A DNA stretch of 64,000 nucleotides from Thermoanaerobaculum sp. (GCA_021154885.1 JAJKHS010000139.1:1-64000); one strand, 5' to 3'; positions 50,759-60,526 are shown, numbered from the stretch's first letter. Translations and numbers: made by a program. Notes: generated from the letters alone by a model not told the origin.

Positions 50759-52117
50759 ATGGCGTTGTTGAAGTCTCGTCAGAGGTGTTGCGTCCTGCTG
50801 CTGGCCGGCGCGGCGCTGTGCGTTCCGGCCAGCCGTGCACAGGATTCGCCGGAGCCGGAGAGCCTGAAGCCGAAGCTGACCTTCGGGCTGGAGGTCAAGG
50901 CGAACTTCCGGCACAGCGAGGACAACCGCTTCGCCGTCCCCTTCCCGTTCCCTCCCAGCCAGCTTCCGCCGGGACAGACCAAGGCTTTCGAGGAGACCGT
51001 CAACCCCGGCGATCATTTCGAGCTGTCGAACGTGGGGCTGCTGGTGGACGCGGTCTGGGGCGACGGCCTGACGGCCCACAGCCGTATCCACTTCATCGAC
51101 CTCTACAACCGCAATCCCACCTCGACCGACAGCAACGTCGACGTGCGGGAGGCGTACATCCGCTTCGGCATCGAGGCGGCGCCGGCCACCCTGCCGCCGC
51201 GCGGCGGGGTCTACCTCAAGGTGGGCAAGTTCCCCAAGCTGGAGCGCCAGAACGACCGCCACCTGGAGAGCTACGGCGTGGTCGGGACGGCGTTCAACCG
51301 CTTCGAGGACGTCGGCGCCGAGCTGGGGTTGAACCTCGGCCGCCACCTCTACGCCAAGCTCTCGGCCACCCAGGGCAATCCGGTGTTCCTGCGCGACCCC
51401 AACGCGCTCGCCGGCGACAACGGCACGCCGGAGCTGCTGCAGCCCAACCCGGACCCGGCCCTCCACAGCGGCATCGTGATCCTCTACGACGCCAAGATCG
51501 AGGGCGTCGGCTTCACCAACCCGCAGACCGGCGCGGCTCTCGGCTGGCGCACGGGGGACGAGGCGGGGAAGAACGGCGTCGACGTGCTGGTCTGGGGCTA
51601 TCAACGCAAGCTGGCGAAGACCGTGCCGCGCGACGGCTCGTTCTACGGCGGCGACCTCGACCTGCTCAACGGCCCGGGGGACGGCCATATCCTCCCCCTC
51701 ACCAACGACGACAAGAAGCAGGCCGGCGCCAACCTCTGGGTGTATCTCGGCGGGCTCTCCCTCTTCGGCCAGTACGTGGACCAGAAGCTGGCGGGCCTGC
51801 CGCGCAAGGGCATCGAGGCGGAGGTGGCCTGGCAGCTCGACCTGCCCCTGGTGTGGGCGGTGGGCGGCCGGCAGCTCTTCACCTTCATCGCTCCCGCCGT
51901 GCGCTACTCGAAGCTCACGAACGACTTCAAGAACATCCCGCCGACGCCCAGCCCGAGCTTCGCCTGGAACTGGGAGAAGATCGACTCCGGACTGCGCCTC
52001 GGCATCTTCCCGGGGGTCGACCTCACGGCGGAGTACGCCCTCAACCGCTTCGTCATCGGCAACGGGACGACGCACGGGAACAACGAGGTCCTGACGACCC
52101 TGCGGTGGAGGATCTAG
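50759..52117 (+). CDS. Porin-like outer-membrane beta-barrel protein
   Basis: A 452-residue exported protein with a signal peptide ('CCVLLLAGAALCVPASRAQ') and alternating beta strands through its length ('GLTAHSRIHFIDLYNR', 'VREAYIRFGIEAAPATL', 'NLWVYLGGLSLFGQYVD'). It ends with 'NNEVLTTLRWRI', a hydrophobic/aromatic end strand as in porins. It is probably a substrate channel. It is followed directly by a cupredoxin gene, perhaps one functional unit. Confidence 0.75.
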   Translation: MALLKSRQRCCVLLLAGAALCVPASRAQDSPEPESLKPKLTFGLEVKANFRHSEDNRFAVPFPFPPSQLPPGQTKAFEETVNPGDHFELSNVGLLVDAVWGDGLTAHSRIHFIDLYNRNPTSTDSNVDVREAYIRFGIEAAPATLPPRGGVYLKVGKFPKLERQNDRHLESYGVVGTAFNRFEDVGAELGLNLGRHLYAKLSATQGNPVFLRDPNALAGDNGTPELLQPNPDPALHSGIVILYDAKIEGVGFTNPQTGAALGWRTGDEAGKNGVDVLVWGYQRKLAKTVPRDGSFYGGDLDLLNGPGDGHILPLTNDDKKQAGANLWVYLGGLSLFGQYVDQKLAGLPRKGIEAEVAWQLDLPLVWAVGGRQLFTFIAPAVRYSKLTNDFKNIPPTPSPSFAWNWEKIDSGLRLGIFPGVDLTAEYALNRFVIGNGTTHGNNEVLTTLRWRI

Positions 52118-52119
52118 GG

Positions 52120-53013
52120 GTGCGCACGATCGTCAGCGCCGCCATCGCCGCAGGTGCCGCCCCTTCGGGGCGGGCCCTCACCCCTGTCCCCTCTCCCGCC
52201 CCCTCCCACCCCCCTCCCCGGGAGAGGGGAACCCGGTTGGAGCGGTTTTGCTGGTCTCCCTCTTCTCCCGGGGAGGGGGGTTGGGAGGGGGCGGGAGAAG
52301 AGGGCCGGGGTGATGAGGGCCCAGCCGTTCGGATCGGGCACCTCGCTCTGATCGTGCTCCTCGCTCTCCTTTCCATTCCTCTGCACGCCGAAGACCTCCG
52401 CGGCCGCATCCAGCTCCTGGCCAAGGGCGGGAAGAGCCCGGATCGGGGGAGCGACGTACGCCAGGCCATCGTCTGGTTCGAGCCGGCGGGCTCGCACCCG
52501 GTGCGGCCGGCTGGCGAGCCGTTCGAGATGGTCACCCGGCGCAAGGAGCTGGTGCCGCGGGTGCTGGTGATCCCGCGCGGCAGCCGGGTGCGCTTCCCGA
52601 ATCAGGACCCCATCCTGCACAACGTCTTCTCCGTCTCCTCGCCCAACCAGTTCGACCTCGGCCTTTACCGCGAGGGTCCGGGCAAGGAGAAGCGCTTCGA
52701 GGAGCCGGGTCTGGTGCGGGTCTACTGCAACGTTCACCACGACATGGTCGCCTATATCCTCGTGCTCGACACTCCGTACTCGGCTTCGCCCTCGGCCGCC
52801 GGCGATTTCGTCCTCGCCGGCCTGCCGAAGGGACCGGGGAAGCTGACGGTGTGGCACGAGCAGGGGGACCCCTGGACGGGAACGGTGGAGCTGCCGCAGA
52901 AGACGCCCGTCCAGATCGGCATCGAGATCGTCCGTCCGCTGATTCCGGCCCATCTCAATAAACAGGGACAGTCCTACTTCCGGTCGCAACGTGACCGCTA
53001 CGACAACCGCTAG
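52120..53013 (+). CDS. Cupredoxin-like protein, N-terminus altered by an inserted repeat
   Basis: From GTG 52120 the frame gives 297 residues, but residues about 18-68 are read through a palindromic repeat (52172-52322). The true signal core may be 'IGHLALIVLLALLSIPLHAED', just after the repeat. The mature domain is plastocyanin-like: a His in 'PILHNVFSVSSPNQ' and a 'VYCNVHHDMVAYIL' segment supplying Cys, His and Met type-1 copper ligands. The C-terminal part is beta-rich ('AGLPKGPGKLTVWHEQGD'). It probably carries electrons or copper in the periplasm. The stop overlaps the sensor kinase start (52991), another coupled pair. Confidence 0.7.
   Translation: MRTIVSAAIAAGAAPSGRALTPVPSPAPSHPPPRERGTRLERFCWSPSSPGEGGWEGAGEEGRGDEGPAVRIGHLALIVLLALLSIPLHAEDLRGRIQLLAKGGKSPDRGSDVRQAIVWFEPAGSHPVRPAGEPFEMVTRRKELVPRVLVIPRGSRVRFPNQDPILHNVFSVSSPNQFDLGLYREGPGKEKRFEEPGLVRVYCNVHHDMVAYILVLDTPYSASPSAAGDFVLAGLPKGPGKLTVWHEQGDPWTGTVELPQKTPVQIGIEIVRPLIPAHLNKQGQSYFRSQRDRYDNR
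52172..52322. repeat. MITE-like imperfect palindrome in the cupredoxin 5' end
   Basis: Ends are GGGCCCTCACCCC (52172-52184) and its partner GGGGTGATGAGGGCCC (52307-52322). Inside, GC-tract arms at about 52189-52230 and 52261-52303 are long imperfect inverted repeats (CCCGCCCCCTCCCACCCCCC against its complement). The element of about 150 bases looks like the CTC-CCC palindromes common in GC-rich genomes. It keeps the reading frame open through the gene it enters. Confidence 0.7.
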
Positions 53014-55615
53014 CCGCCGCACCGGCCTGTCGCTGGAGACCCGGATCTTCCTGGTCACCTCGCTGCTCATCGCCCTGCTGGTGGGCGGCGCGGTGGCGGT
53101 GACCTCGGTGATGCTGCGGCGGATCGCCCGCGGCGCGGCCCTCGAATCGCTGAAGAGCAGCGCCGCGGCCCAGAAGGCCTTCCGCGACCAGGGCTACCGG
53201 CAGCTCCGGCTGATGGCGCGGCTGTTCGCCGCCGAGCCGTACCTCACCGCCTACGTCTCCGAGGCCGCGGACAAGCGCGACACCCGCTCCATCCTCGACC
53301 TGCTCAACGAGCGGCGGAACGATTTCAAGTACGACTTCGCCATCCTCCTCGACCCCAATGGCAAGGTGATCGCCCGCACCGACCAGCCGCAGGCCACCGG
53401 CCAGGACCTCTCGCACCGGGCCCTGGTGGAAACGGCTTTGCGCAGCGATACCCGGGAAGGGGAGGGCGTCTGGCAGGAGGGAGACGACCTTTACTACGCG
53501 GTGGTCGTGCCGGTGGTGAAGGACTTCACCCCCTTCGCCTACCTGGTGACCGGCTTCCAGATCACGGACGAGGCCGAAGGGGTGAGGCAGGTGCGGGAGG
53601 TCAGCGGCGCCGACGTGGCCTTCGTCTCCAACGGCGCCCGCGGCCCCCAGATCGTGGCCACCACCCTGCCTCCGGCCACGGCCAAGAGCCTCGCCGCCGC
53701 CCTCGGCCCGGGCTCCCTGGGCGGGGCCTTGCGCGCCGGCAAGGGGGTGCCGCAGACCGAGGTGTCGCTCGGCGGCGAGCCGTGGCTCGCCCTGGAGACG
53801 CCGCTGCTCGACGCCGCCGGCAAACCGGTGGGCGCCACCGTGGCCCTGGCCTCGCTGGAGCACGCGCTGGCCGTCTACCGGCAGATCCAGAACGTGCTCC
53901 TGGGCGCGGGGCTCGCGGCCGTACTGATCGCCCCGTTCCTCTCCTTCGCCTTCGCCCGCCGCGCTCTCCAGCCCGTGCGCCAGCTCCTCACCGCCGCCGA
54001 GGCTGCCCGCCAGGGGAACTACGACCAGCAGATCGAGACCGACCGCCGCGACGAGGTCGGCCGCCTCGCCCACGCCTTCCAGGAGCTGATGGCGGACCTG
54101 CGGGAGAAGCGGGATATGGAGCAGTACGTCACCGAGCTCTCCCGCAACCTCCCCGAGCCGCAGCAGGCGCGGGCCCTGCTGGGCGAGCCGCAGAGCCGGG
54201 AGGTGGTGCTGCTGGGCGTTGAGCTGCGCCAGTACGCCCGCGCCGGTGGCGATCCGAAGGAGACGCTGCAGCGGCTGGCCGGCGATCTCGAGCGGGTGAC
54301 CTCCGCCGTGGCCCGCCGCCGCGGGCAGGTGGAGTCCGTCGCCGGCCACCGGATCGTCGCCCGTTTCGAGGGCGACGGGCGGGGGTACCGCGCACTGGCC
54401 GTGGCCGCGGAAGTGCTGGGCGCGCCGCTCGACGGGGAGGGTGGAGACGAGGCCGAGGCGCCGGTGGTGGCCCTCTCCGCCGGTCGCGCTGTCACCGGGC
54501 CTGTCACCTGGGGCGAGCGGGCGGAGCGGGCCCTGGTGGGCCTGCCCGTGCAGGTGCTCGAGAGCCTGCTGCGCGAGGCCACCCCCGGCGAGCTGCTGCT
54601 CTCTCGCGAAGTGCACGAAGAGCTGAAGGAGGCCTTCGAGCAGGCCGGCTACCGGCTGGCGCCGCGGCGCGGGGTGATCACCCCCCAGCCCCTCTACGTG
54701 GTCAGCGGGCGCATGGCCACCAGCGTGACGCTGGAGCGGACGCTCGACGCCGAGACCCTGGGCTCGCCGGCCCGGGCCACCCTCTCCGGCATCTCGCCCG
54801 GCGCCCTGCTGGGGCAGCGCTTCGAGATCCTCTCGGTGCTCGGCGCCGGCGGCATGGGCATCGTCTACAAGGCCCGCGACCGGGAGCTGGACGACCTCGT
54901 GGCCCTCAAGATGCTGCGGCGGGAGCTGTGGGGGGACCGCAACCAGCTCGATCGCCTCAAGAGCGAGATCAAGCTGGCGCGCAAGATCACCCATCCCAAC
55001 GTCCTGCGCACCCACGACTTCGGCGAGATCGACGGCGTGCCCTACATCTCCATGGAATACGTCCGCGGCGTGACCCTGCGCTACATGCTGGACCAGACGA
55101 GCCGGCTGCCCTATTCGGCGGGCCTGCGTCTGGCCAAGCAGCTCTGCGCCGGCCTGGGGGCCGCTCACGCCGTGGGCGTGCTGCACCGCGACATCAAGCC
55201 CGAGAACATGATCCTGGAGCCCACCGGCAACGCCAAGCTCATGGACTTCGGCATTGCCCGGCCCATCGACCGGCTCACCCCGGCTCAGACCCAGGCCGGC
55301 TTCATCGTGGGCACCCCCCAGTACCTCGCCCCGGAGGTGCTCCAGGGACAGGAGGCCGACGCCCGCACCGACCTCTACTCCTGCGGCATCGTGCTCTACG
55401 AGATCTTCACCGGCGTGCTGCCGTTCGACGGGCCGTCGGTCATGGAGGTCGTGGTCAAGCACCTGCGGGAGGAGCCGGCGCCGCCCAGCAGCCGCTGGCC
55501 GGAGATCCCGCCGCCCCTCGAGGCGGCGATCCTGAAGTGCCTGAAGAAGGAGCCGGACCAGCGCTACCGCTCGGTGGCGGAGCTGCTCCGCGATCTGGAG
55601 GGCTTAAGCGCCTGA
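52991..55615 (+). CDS. Cache-HAMP-cyclase-like-Ser/Thr kinase fusion
   Basis: An 874-residue membrane protein. One N-terminal helix ('FLVTSLLIALLVGGAVAV'), a periplasmic Cache-like domain (about 45-290), a second helix ('VLLGAGLAAVLIAPFLSF') and a HAMP segment ('RRALQPVRQLLTAAEAARQG') precede a class III nucleotide-cyclase-like domain (about 400-570) in which catalytic acids are not evident. The C-terminal Pkn2-type kinase (about 608-870) is complete: 'GAGGMGIVYKA', 'VALKML', 'LHRDIKPENM', 'LMDFGIARP'. It likely signals an extracellular cue by Ser/Thr phosphorylation. The GTG overlaps the end of the cupredoxin gene. Confidence 0.88.
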   Translation: MTATTTASRRTGLSLETRIFLVTSLLIALLVGGAVAVTSVMLRRIARGAALESLKSSAAAQKAFRDQGYRQLRLMARLFAAEPYLTAYVSEAADKRDTRSILDLLNERRNDFKYDFAILLDPNGKVIARTDQPQATGQDLSHRALVETALRSDTREGEGVWQEGDDLYYAVVVPVVKDFTPFAYLVTGFQITDEAEGVRQVREVSGADVAFVSNGARGPQIVATTLPPATAKSLAAALGPGSLGGALRAGKGVPQTEVSLGGEPWLALETPLLDAAGKPVGATVALASLEHALAVYRQIQNVLLGAGLAAVLIAPFLSFAFARRALQPVRQLLTAAEAARQGNYDQQIETDRRDEVGRLAHAFQELMADLREKRDMEQYVTELSRNLPEPQQARALLGEPQSREVVLLGVELRQYARAGGDPKETLQRLAGDLERVTSAVARRRGQVESVAGHRIVARFEGDGRGYRALAVAAEVLGAPLDGEGGDEAEAPVVALSAGRAVTGPVTWGERAERALVGLPVQVLESLLREATPGELLLSREVHEELKEAFEQAGYRLAPRRGVITPQPLYVVSGRMATSVTLERTLDAETLGSPARATLSGISPGALLGQRFEILSVLGAGGMGIVYKARDRELDDLVALKMLRRELWGDRNQLDRLKSEIKLARKITHPNVLRTHDFGEIDGVPYISMEYVRGVTLRYMLDQTSRLPYSAGLRLAKQLCAGLGAAHAVGVLHRDIKPENMILEPTGNAKLMDFGIARPIDRLTPAQTQAGFIVGTPQYLAPEVLQGQEADARTDLYSCGIVLYEIFTGVLPFDGPSVMEVVVKHLREEPAPPSSRWPEIPPPLEAAILKCLKKEPDQRYRSVAELLRDLEGLSA

Positions 55616-55698
55616 GGGAATTGCTGGCACGGGCGCGTTATTGCCGTGGCCGGAGGGTGGAGGTCGAACCGGCAGCCGGTGAATCGAAGGGAGGGGAG

Positions 55699-56883
55699 AT
55701 GATCGCGGCGGAATCTGCTGAATCTGGAGCCCCGGCACCCGGGGCGTTGCTCGAACCGGCCCGCCAGCTCGCCGAGTACGAGATGCTGTTCGAGGTCGGC
55801 ATCAAGCTCTCCGGCACGCTCGACCTGACGACCGTGCTGGAGCTGGCCCTGGAGCACGCCGAGCACGTCTGCCAGGCCGAGACCAGCTCCATCTGGGAGC
55901 TGGACGAGGAGCGGCGAGACCTCTTCTTCCGCGTCGTCCGCGGGCGGGCGGCGGGAGCGATCCGCGGCATGCGCCTGCCGCTGGGCGAGGGGATCGTGGG
56001 CAGCGTCGCATTGTCGGGCGAGGCCGAGGTGGTCAACGACGTCGGCGCCGACCCGCGCTGGCACGGCGATCCTGCGGGCGCCTTCCAGACCCGGGCCATC
56101 CTCGCCGTGCCGCTCATTGCCCTGGGGAGCGTCATCGGCGTCGTCCAGCTCCTGAACCCGGTGGACCGCGACCGCTTCACGGAGGGGGACCTCCGGCGCA
56201 TGCGCCAGTTCGCCGCCATCCTCGCCCCGGCGCTGCAGAACGCGCGGCTCTACGCGGCGCAGCGCCGGCAGTTCCTGAGCATGGTCACCTCCCTCGCCGA
56301 GGCGCTGGAGAAGAAGGACCCCTACACTCGCGGCCACGTCCGCCGCGTGGTCGGCTACTCGATCCTGCTGGGCGACGAGATGGGGCTCGGCCGCGACGAG
56401 CTGCACGATCTGTGGCTCGCGGCCACCCTGCACGACATCGGCAAAATCGGCATCCCGGACCGCATCCTGGGCAAGCCCGCGCCTCTGGACCCGGACGAGG
56501 CGGAGGTGATGAGGCGCCACACCGTGTTCGGCGCCGAGATCGTGACGCCGCTCGCCAACCCGCAGGTGCTGGTCGGGGTGCGCAACCACCACGAGCGGCT
56601 GGACGGCAAGGGCTATCCGGACGGCCTGCGGGACCCCGAAATCCCGCTCGGCGCCCGCATCATCGCCGTCGCCGACACCTTCGACGCCATGACCACCAGC
56701 CGTCCCTACCGTGCCGGGCTGCCCGGCGAGCGGGCCGCCGCCGAGATCCTCGCCGGCGCGGGCACCCAGCTCTGTCCGCGGGTGGTGGCGGCCTTTCGCC
56801 GGCTGTTCGAAACGGGACGGTTCACCCCCGAGGCGGCGGACGGCTTCTCCGGGATGCTGTTCGAGCCGGCCCTGGCGCCCTGA
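55699..56883 (+). CDS. GAF-HD-GYP phosphodiesterase
   Basis: A 394-residue protein with an N-terminal GAF domain (about 40-185; 'LPLGEGIVGSVALSGEAEVV') and a C-terminal HD-GYP domain: HD in 'LHDIGKIGIPDRI' and the GYP signature in 'NHHERLDGKGYPDGL'. HD-GYP enzymes hydrolyse cyclic di-GMP or related dinucleotides. GGGAGGGGAG stands just before the ATG. It follows the sensor kinase after 83 bases, so it belongs to a signalling cluster. Confidence 0.9.
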   Translation: MIAAESAESGAPAPGALLEPARQLAEYEMLFEVGIKLSGTLDLTTVLELALEHAEHVCQAETSSIWELDEERRDLFFRVVRGRAAGAIRGMRLPLGEGIVGSVALSGEAEVVNDVGADPRWHGDPAGAFQTRAILAVPLIALGSVIGVVQLLNPVDRDRFTEGDLRRMRQFAAILAPALQNARLYAAQRRQFLSMVTSLAEALEKKDPYTRGHVRRVVGYSILLGDEMGLGRDELHDLWLAATLHDIGKIGIPDRILGKPAPLDPDEAEVMRRHTVFGAEIVTPLANPQVLVGVRNHHERLDGKGYPDGLRDPEIPLGARIIAVADTFDAMTTSRPYRAGLPGERAAAEILAGAGTQLCPRVVAAFRRLFETGRFTPEAADGFSGMLFEPALAP

Positions 56884-56918
56884 CCGTCAAGCCGCTTCGG
56901 AGTACACTGTAGCTCTCC

Positions 56919-59594
56919 GTGGATTCCGAACCGAAGCAGCAAACCGAGCGCCAGGCCAGCCAGGACCTCGCGAGCGCCAGCCCGTCGTCGCCGCCGGAGG
57001 GCTGGAGCATCGGCTCGTACCGGGTGGAGCGGAGCCTCGGGCACGGCGGCATGGGCGAGGTCTTCCTGGCCTGGGATGAGCGCCTGGGGCGGCGGGTCGC
57101 CATCAAGCGCGTGCGCCAGGGCTCGGGCGTCGACCGCCAGAGCGAGCGGCTCCGCCGCGAGGCCCGGGTGGCGGCGCGTCTGAGCCATCCGGCCGTCGTT
57201 CACGTCTACGAGCTCTTCGAGGACGCCGCGGGCCTCGCCATCGTCATGGAGTACGTCGAGGGCCGCATCCTCGCCGCGCTGACGGCGGAGGGGCTTCCGG
57301 CACCGGCGCTGGCCGTCCGCCTGGCGCGCGACGTGGCGGAGGGGCTCGCCGCGGCGCACGCCGCCGGCCTGGTCCACCGCGACCTAAAAGCCGAGAACGT
57401 CATCGTCACCGCGGACGGGCACGCCAAGATCCTGGACTTCGGCCTCGCCAAACCGGTCCTGGCGAACGAGGGGGACGAGCCCCTGACGGCGCACGGCGCG
57501 GTGATCGGCACCTATCCCTCGATGTCCCCGGAGCAGGCGAGCGGCGGCGACGTGGACGCCCGCTCGGACCTCTTCTCTCTCGGCGTCCTGCTGTATGAGA
57601 TGCTGACCGGCCGGTCACCCTTCCGGGGCAGCAACTCCCTGGACACTCTGCGGCGAGTCATCGCGCACCACCCGCCGCCGGTCGCCTCCCTGCGGCCGGA
57701 CCTGCCGCGCGACCTCTCCGCGCTGGTCGATCGCCTGCTGGAGAAGGACCGCGCGGCGCGCCCGCAAACCGCGGTGGAGGTGGCGCGAAGCCTCGAGGAG
57801 ATCGCGGCCTCGCCGGCGCTCGCGGCCGGGAAGGGAGTCCCCCCGCGCGGCGAACGTTGGAGCGAGGCGGCAACCCGTGCCTCATTGGCTGCGGCAACCG
57901 CGGCGGCTCCGGCCAACGAGTCGAGCGCTCTGTCTCCCCGCTACCGGCGGCGGCACCTGGCGGCGGCCGTGGCAGCCCTGGCCGCGCTGGCGCTCGGCTT
58001 CGTCTACCTCGTGGACCGGCAGCGCCCGCCGGAGCCGTTGCGGGTCGCCGTCCTCAAGCCTCAGGTCGCTCCCGCCAGGGACGAGGGGCTCGGACTCGCC
58101 GCCTCGGGCGTCCTCGTGGCGAGCCTCTCGACTCTCGCGTCGTTCGAGGGAGTGGCCCCGCTCGATCCGGCGCAGGCTGGAACCGCGATGTCGTTGGCTG
58201 CGGCGGCACGGGCGGCCGCGGCGAAAGAGGTGCTCGCCGCCACGCTCGAAAGGCAGGGGACGCTCGGCGGGAGGGTGACGCTGCGACGCGTTCAGGGGAG
58301 CGATGGGCGCGTTCTCTGGGCGGAGACTTTCACCGTGCCGACCGAGCCCCGGGACCTCCGCCTGCTGGCCGACGCGGTCGCCGTCCACCTGCGGCGGGCC
58401 TACTCGGACCGGCGCCTGCGGCCGGGCACGCCTGAGCTGGCGGCCCGCGACGAGGATTACGCCGAGCTGTTGCGGATCAAGCAGCGGATCGACGCGGGGT
58501 CCGCGCCCTCGCAGCCCGAGCTCGAGCGGCTCGAAGCCGTCGTCCGCGGGTCACCCCGGTTCCTCGAGGCCCACCTCCAGGTGGTCGGCATGGCCCGGAG
58601 CCTCTTCCGCTCGACGCGCGATCCCCGGTACCTCGAACGCGGCCGGGACGCCGCGCGCGCCGCGCAGGCCCTAGCGCCGGCGGATCCCCGGCCCCTCGTC
58701 GCCGCGCTCAAAATGGCTCTGGAGGCCCACCAGCCGGAGGAGGCGGCCCGACTTCTCGTCCAGATCGAGCCGCTCCTCGCGGGAGACTCGGACCTCCTGG
58801 TCCTTTCTGGCCAGGTCGCCGAGAGCCAGGGAGACCTGCCGCGCGCCATCGCCGACCTGGCCGCCGCCGCCAGGCGCGATCCCTCGTGGTCCAACCTCTT
58901 CTGGCTGGCGGACCTGGAGATCAAGGCCGGCCGTGTCGTGGATGCGAGACGCCACCTGGAAGAGCTGCTCGCGCGCAGCCCGAGCAACGTCTGGGGCCTG
59001 GACAAGCTGGGCAATCTGGAGCTGCTGGTGGGCGATCCTGCCCGCGCTGAGCGTCTCTACCTGGATCTGATCCGCCTCCACCCCCAGCGTCCCTACTACA
59101 CGAACCTCGGCCTCGCCCGCTCCCTGCTCGGACGTCATGGGGAGGCCGTGGCCGCCTACCGGCAGGCCCTGGAGCTGGCTCCCGGCCATATCGCCGTCAC
59201 CCTCAACCTGGCCGATGCCCAGCTCGCGCTCGGCCGTGAGGACGAGGCCCGGTCGCTCTATCGTCAAGTGCTGCAGCGGCTGGAGGCGACCGCGGCCGGC
59301 CTCTCCCCCACGGACCGTATGATCGAAGCCCAGTGCCTGGCCCACCTGGGCAGGACCCGCGAGGCCGTTGCGGAGGCGCAACGCACCTTGCGGCAGAGCT
59401 TCGACGATCCCGAGATCCTCTACGCCGCCTCGCTGGTCTACGCCCTCGCCGGCGACCGGGCGTCCGCCCTGGTGAATGCCCAGAGCGCCCTGGAAAAGGG
59501 GATCCAGCCGCGCTGGTTCACCCTCGCCGCCTTCGGCACCCTGCGCCACGATCCGGAGCTCCAGGCCCTCCTGCGCCGGAAGCCCACCCGCTGA
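56919..59594 (+). CDS. Ser/Thr protein kinase with TPR domain
   Basis: An 891-residue protein. The kinase (about 30-300) has 'LGHGGMGEVFLAWD', 'VAIKRVR', 'LVHRDLKAENVIV' and 'ILDFGLAKP', all intact. One transmembrane helix ('AAAVAALAALALGFVYLVD', near 350) follows, then an extracytoplasmic TPR region (about 500-890) with repeats such as 'LVVLSGQVAESQGDLPRAIA' and 'YTNLGLARSLLGRHGEAVAA'. It is a typical Pkn2-like receptor kinase of Acidobacteria and Myxobacteria. The GTG at 56919 lacks a strong ribosome-binding site. Confidence 0.88.
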   Translation: MDSEPKQQTERQASQDLASASPSSPPEGWSIGSYRVERSLGHGGMGEVFLAWDERLGRRVAIKRVRQGSGVDRQSERLRREARVAARLSHPAVVHVYELFEDAAGLAIVMEYVEGRILAALTAEGLPAPALAVRLARDVAEGLAAAHAAGLVHRDLKAENVIVTADGHAKILDFGLAKPVLANEGDEPLTAHGAVIGTYPSMSPEQASGGDVDARSDLFSLGVLLYEMLTGRSPFRGSNSLDTLRRVIAHHPPPVASLRPDLPRDLSALVDRLLEKDRAARPQTAVEVARSLEEIAASPALAAGKGVPPRGERWSEAATRASLAAATAAAPANESSALSPRYRRRHLAAAVAALAALALGFVYLVDRQRPPEPLRVAVLKPQVAPARDEGLGLAASGVLVASLSTLASFEGVAPLDPAQAGTAMSLAAAARAAAAKEVLAATLERQGTLGGRVTLRRVQGSDGRVLWAETFTVPTEPRDLRLLADAVAVHLRRAYSDRRLRPGTPELAARDEDYAELLRIKQRIDAGSAPSQPELERLEAVVRGSPRFLEAHLQVVGMARSLFRSTRDPRYLERGRDAARAAQALAPADPRPLVAALKMALEAHQPEEAARLLVQIEPLLAGDSDLLVLSGQVAESQGDLPRAIADLAAAARRDPSWSNLFWLADLEIKAGRVVDARRHLEELLARSPSNVWGLDKLGNLELLVGDPARAERLYLDLIRLHPQRPYYTNLGLARSLLGRHGEAVAAYRQALELAPGHIAVTLNLADAQLALGREDEARSLYRQVLQRLEATAAGLSPTDRMIEAQCLAHLGRTREAVAEAQRTLRQSFDDPEILYAASLVYALAGDRASALVNAQSALEKGIQPRWFTLAAFGTLRHDPELQALLRRKPTR

Positions 59595-59605
59595 TCTCTC
59601 GCAGC

Positions 59606-60352
59606 TCAAGGGCTCGTCGGCGGTACGCCGAGGTTGTCGATGACCGGATCGTGGCTCCCGATGAGAACGCCTTCCGGGTTCCGCACCTCGAGATGGTAGG
59701 TGAAATTCCGGGGCCAGGCCTCGTTCTCGGGTAGAGGGGCCGCGGCGAAGCCCGTGCCGCTCGCCCGCACCGTGACGGGACCGCTGCCGTCGCAAGCATA
59801 GAAGTCCATGAACGGCCCGTTCGCCACTCTCAGGCTGGGTGCCAGGCTGTCGGGTACGAACAGGAAGTTCGCGAAAGCACCCTCCGGCAGATTGACGAAA
59901 TACCAGGTCGCCGTGTCACCCGGGTTGAGGCTCACCGGGTCGGGGATGACCTTGATGGCCTCCGAAAGCTTCAGGCCCGGAGTCGGATCGTAGGTCACGA
60001 AGACCTCAGGTGCCGTATCCACCCGTGTGGCCTTGTTCGTGATCGTTCCCACTCCGGTCGCGATCGGATCTTTCTCTCCCGCTCGAAGAATCATGGCTGT
60101 GTAGTCATACCGGTTGCCCGCCAAGTCTGCCAAGCCAACGTTGCCCTTCCCCAGGACCTGTGTGTTGCTGAAGGAACGGAGCGAGTGGAAGGGACCGAAC
60201 CGGGGAAGGAAGAAGACGAATCCAAACTGATCGCTCGGCAGATCTGGAAATATCCACCGTACCCAATCCCCATCGCTCAGCTCGATTTCCGACGGATTGA
60301 TCGTTATCTGATTACTGTCCCCGACGCGGGCGATGCTCGCGATTCTTTCCAT
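59606..60352 (-). CDS. Hypothetical beta-rich protein, convergent with the kinase
   Basis: A 248-residue soluble-looking protein: 'ERIASIARVGDSNQITINPS' then two repeated beta domains of similar pattern (compare 'SDGDWVRWIFPDLPSDQF' with 'NPGDTATWYFVNLPEGAF'). No signal peptide is seen. AAGGAGGAGCG precedes the ATG by two bases. The two-domain repeat could be a binding or structural element. It diverges from the sigma-54 activator gene and shares the intergenic region with its paired palindromes. Confidence 0.65.
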   Translation of the reverse strand: MERIASIARVGDSNQITINPSEIELSDGDWVRWIFPDLPSDQFGFVFFLPRFGPFHSLRSFSNTQVLGKGNVGLADLAGNRYDYTAMILRAGEKDPIATGVGTITNKATRVDTAPEVFVTYDPTPGLKLSEAIKVIPDPVSLNPGDTATWYFVNLPEGAFANFLFVPDSLAPSLRVANGPFMDFYACDGSGPVTVRASGTGFAAAPLPENEAWPRNFTYHLEVRNPEGVLIGSHDPVIDNLGVPPTSP

Positions 60353-60526
60353 ATCGCTCCTCCTTTTCAGATTGGTTTGCATCCTCGGCTGTCCAGAAGA
60401 GCACACCCGATGCCCGGCCCTCCGGAAACGGCGCCCAGCCTTCTCCTGATCCCTGAACTCCTTCCCTGAGAGGGAGATGGCCGAGATGGCTCCGCCTTCT
60501 GAGGGCGCCGGAGAGTGGGCAAATCT

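Noticed and set aside
60353-60420. A sigma-54 promoter for the divergent 248-aa gene
   Set aside because: On the - strand TGGACA and TGCAA occur, but GG and GC are 14 bases apart instead of 12.
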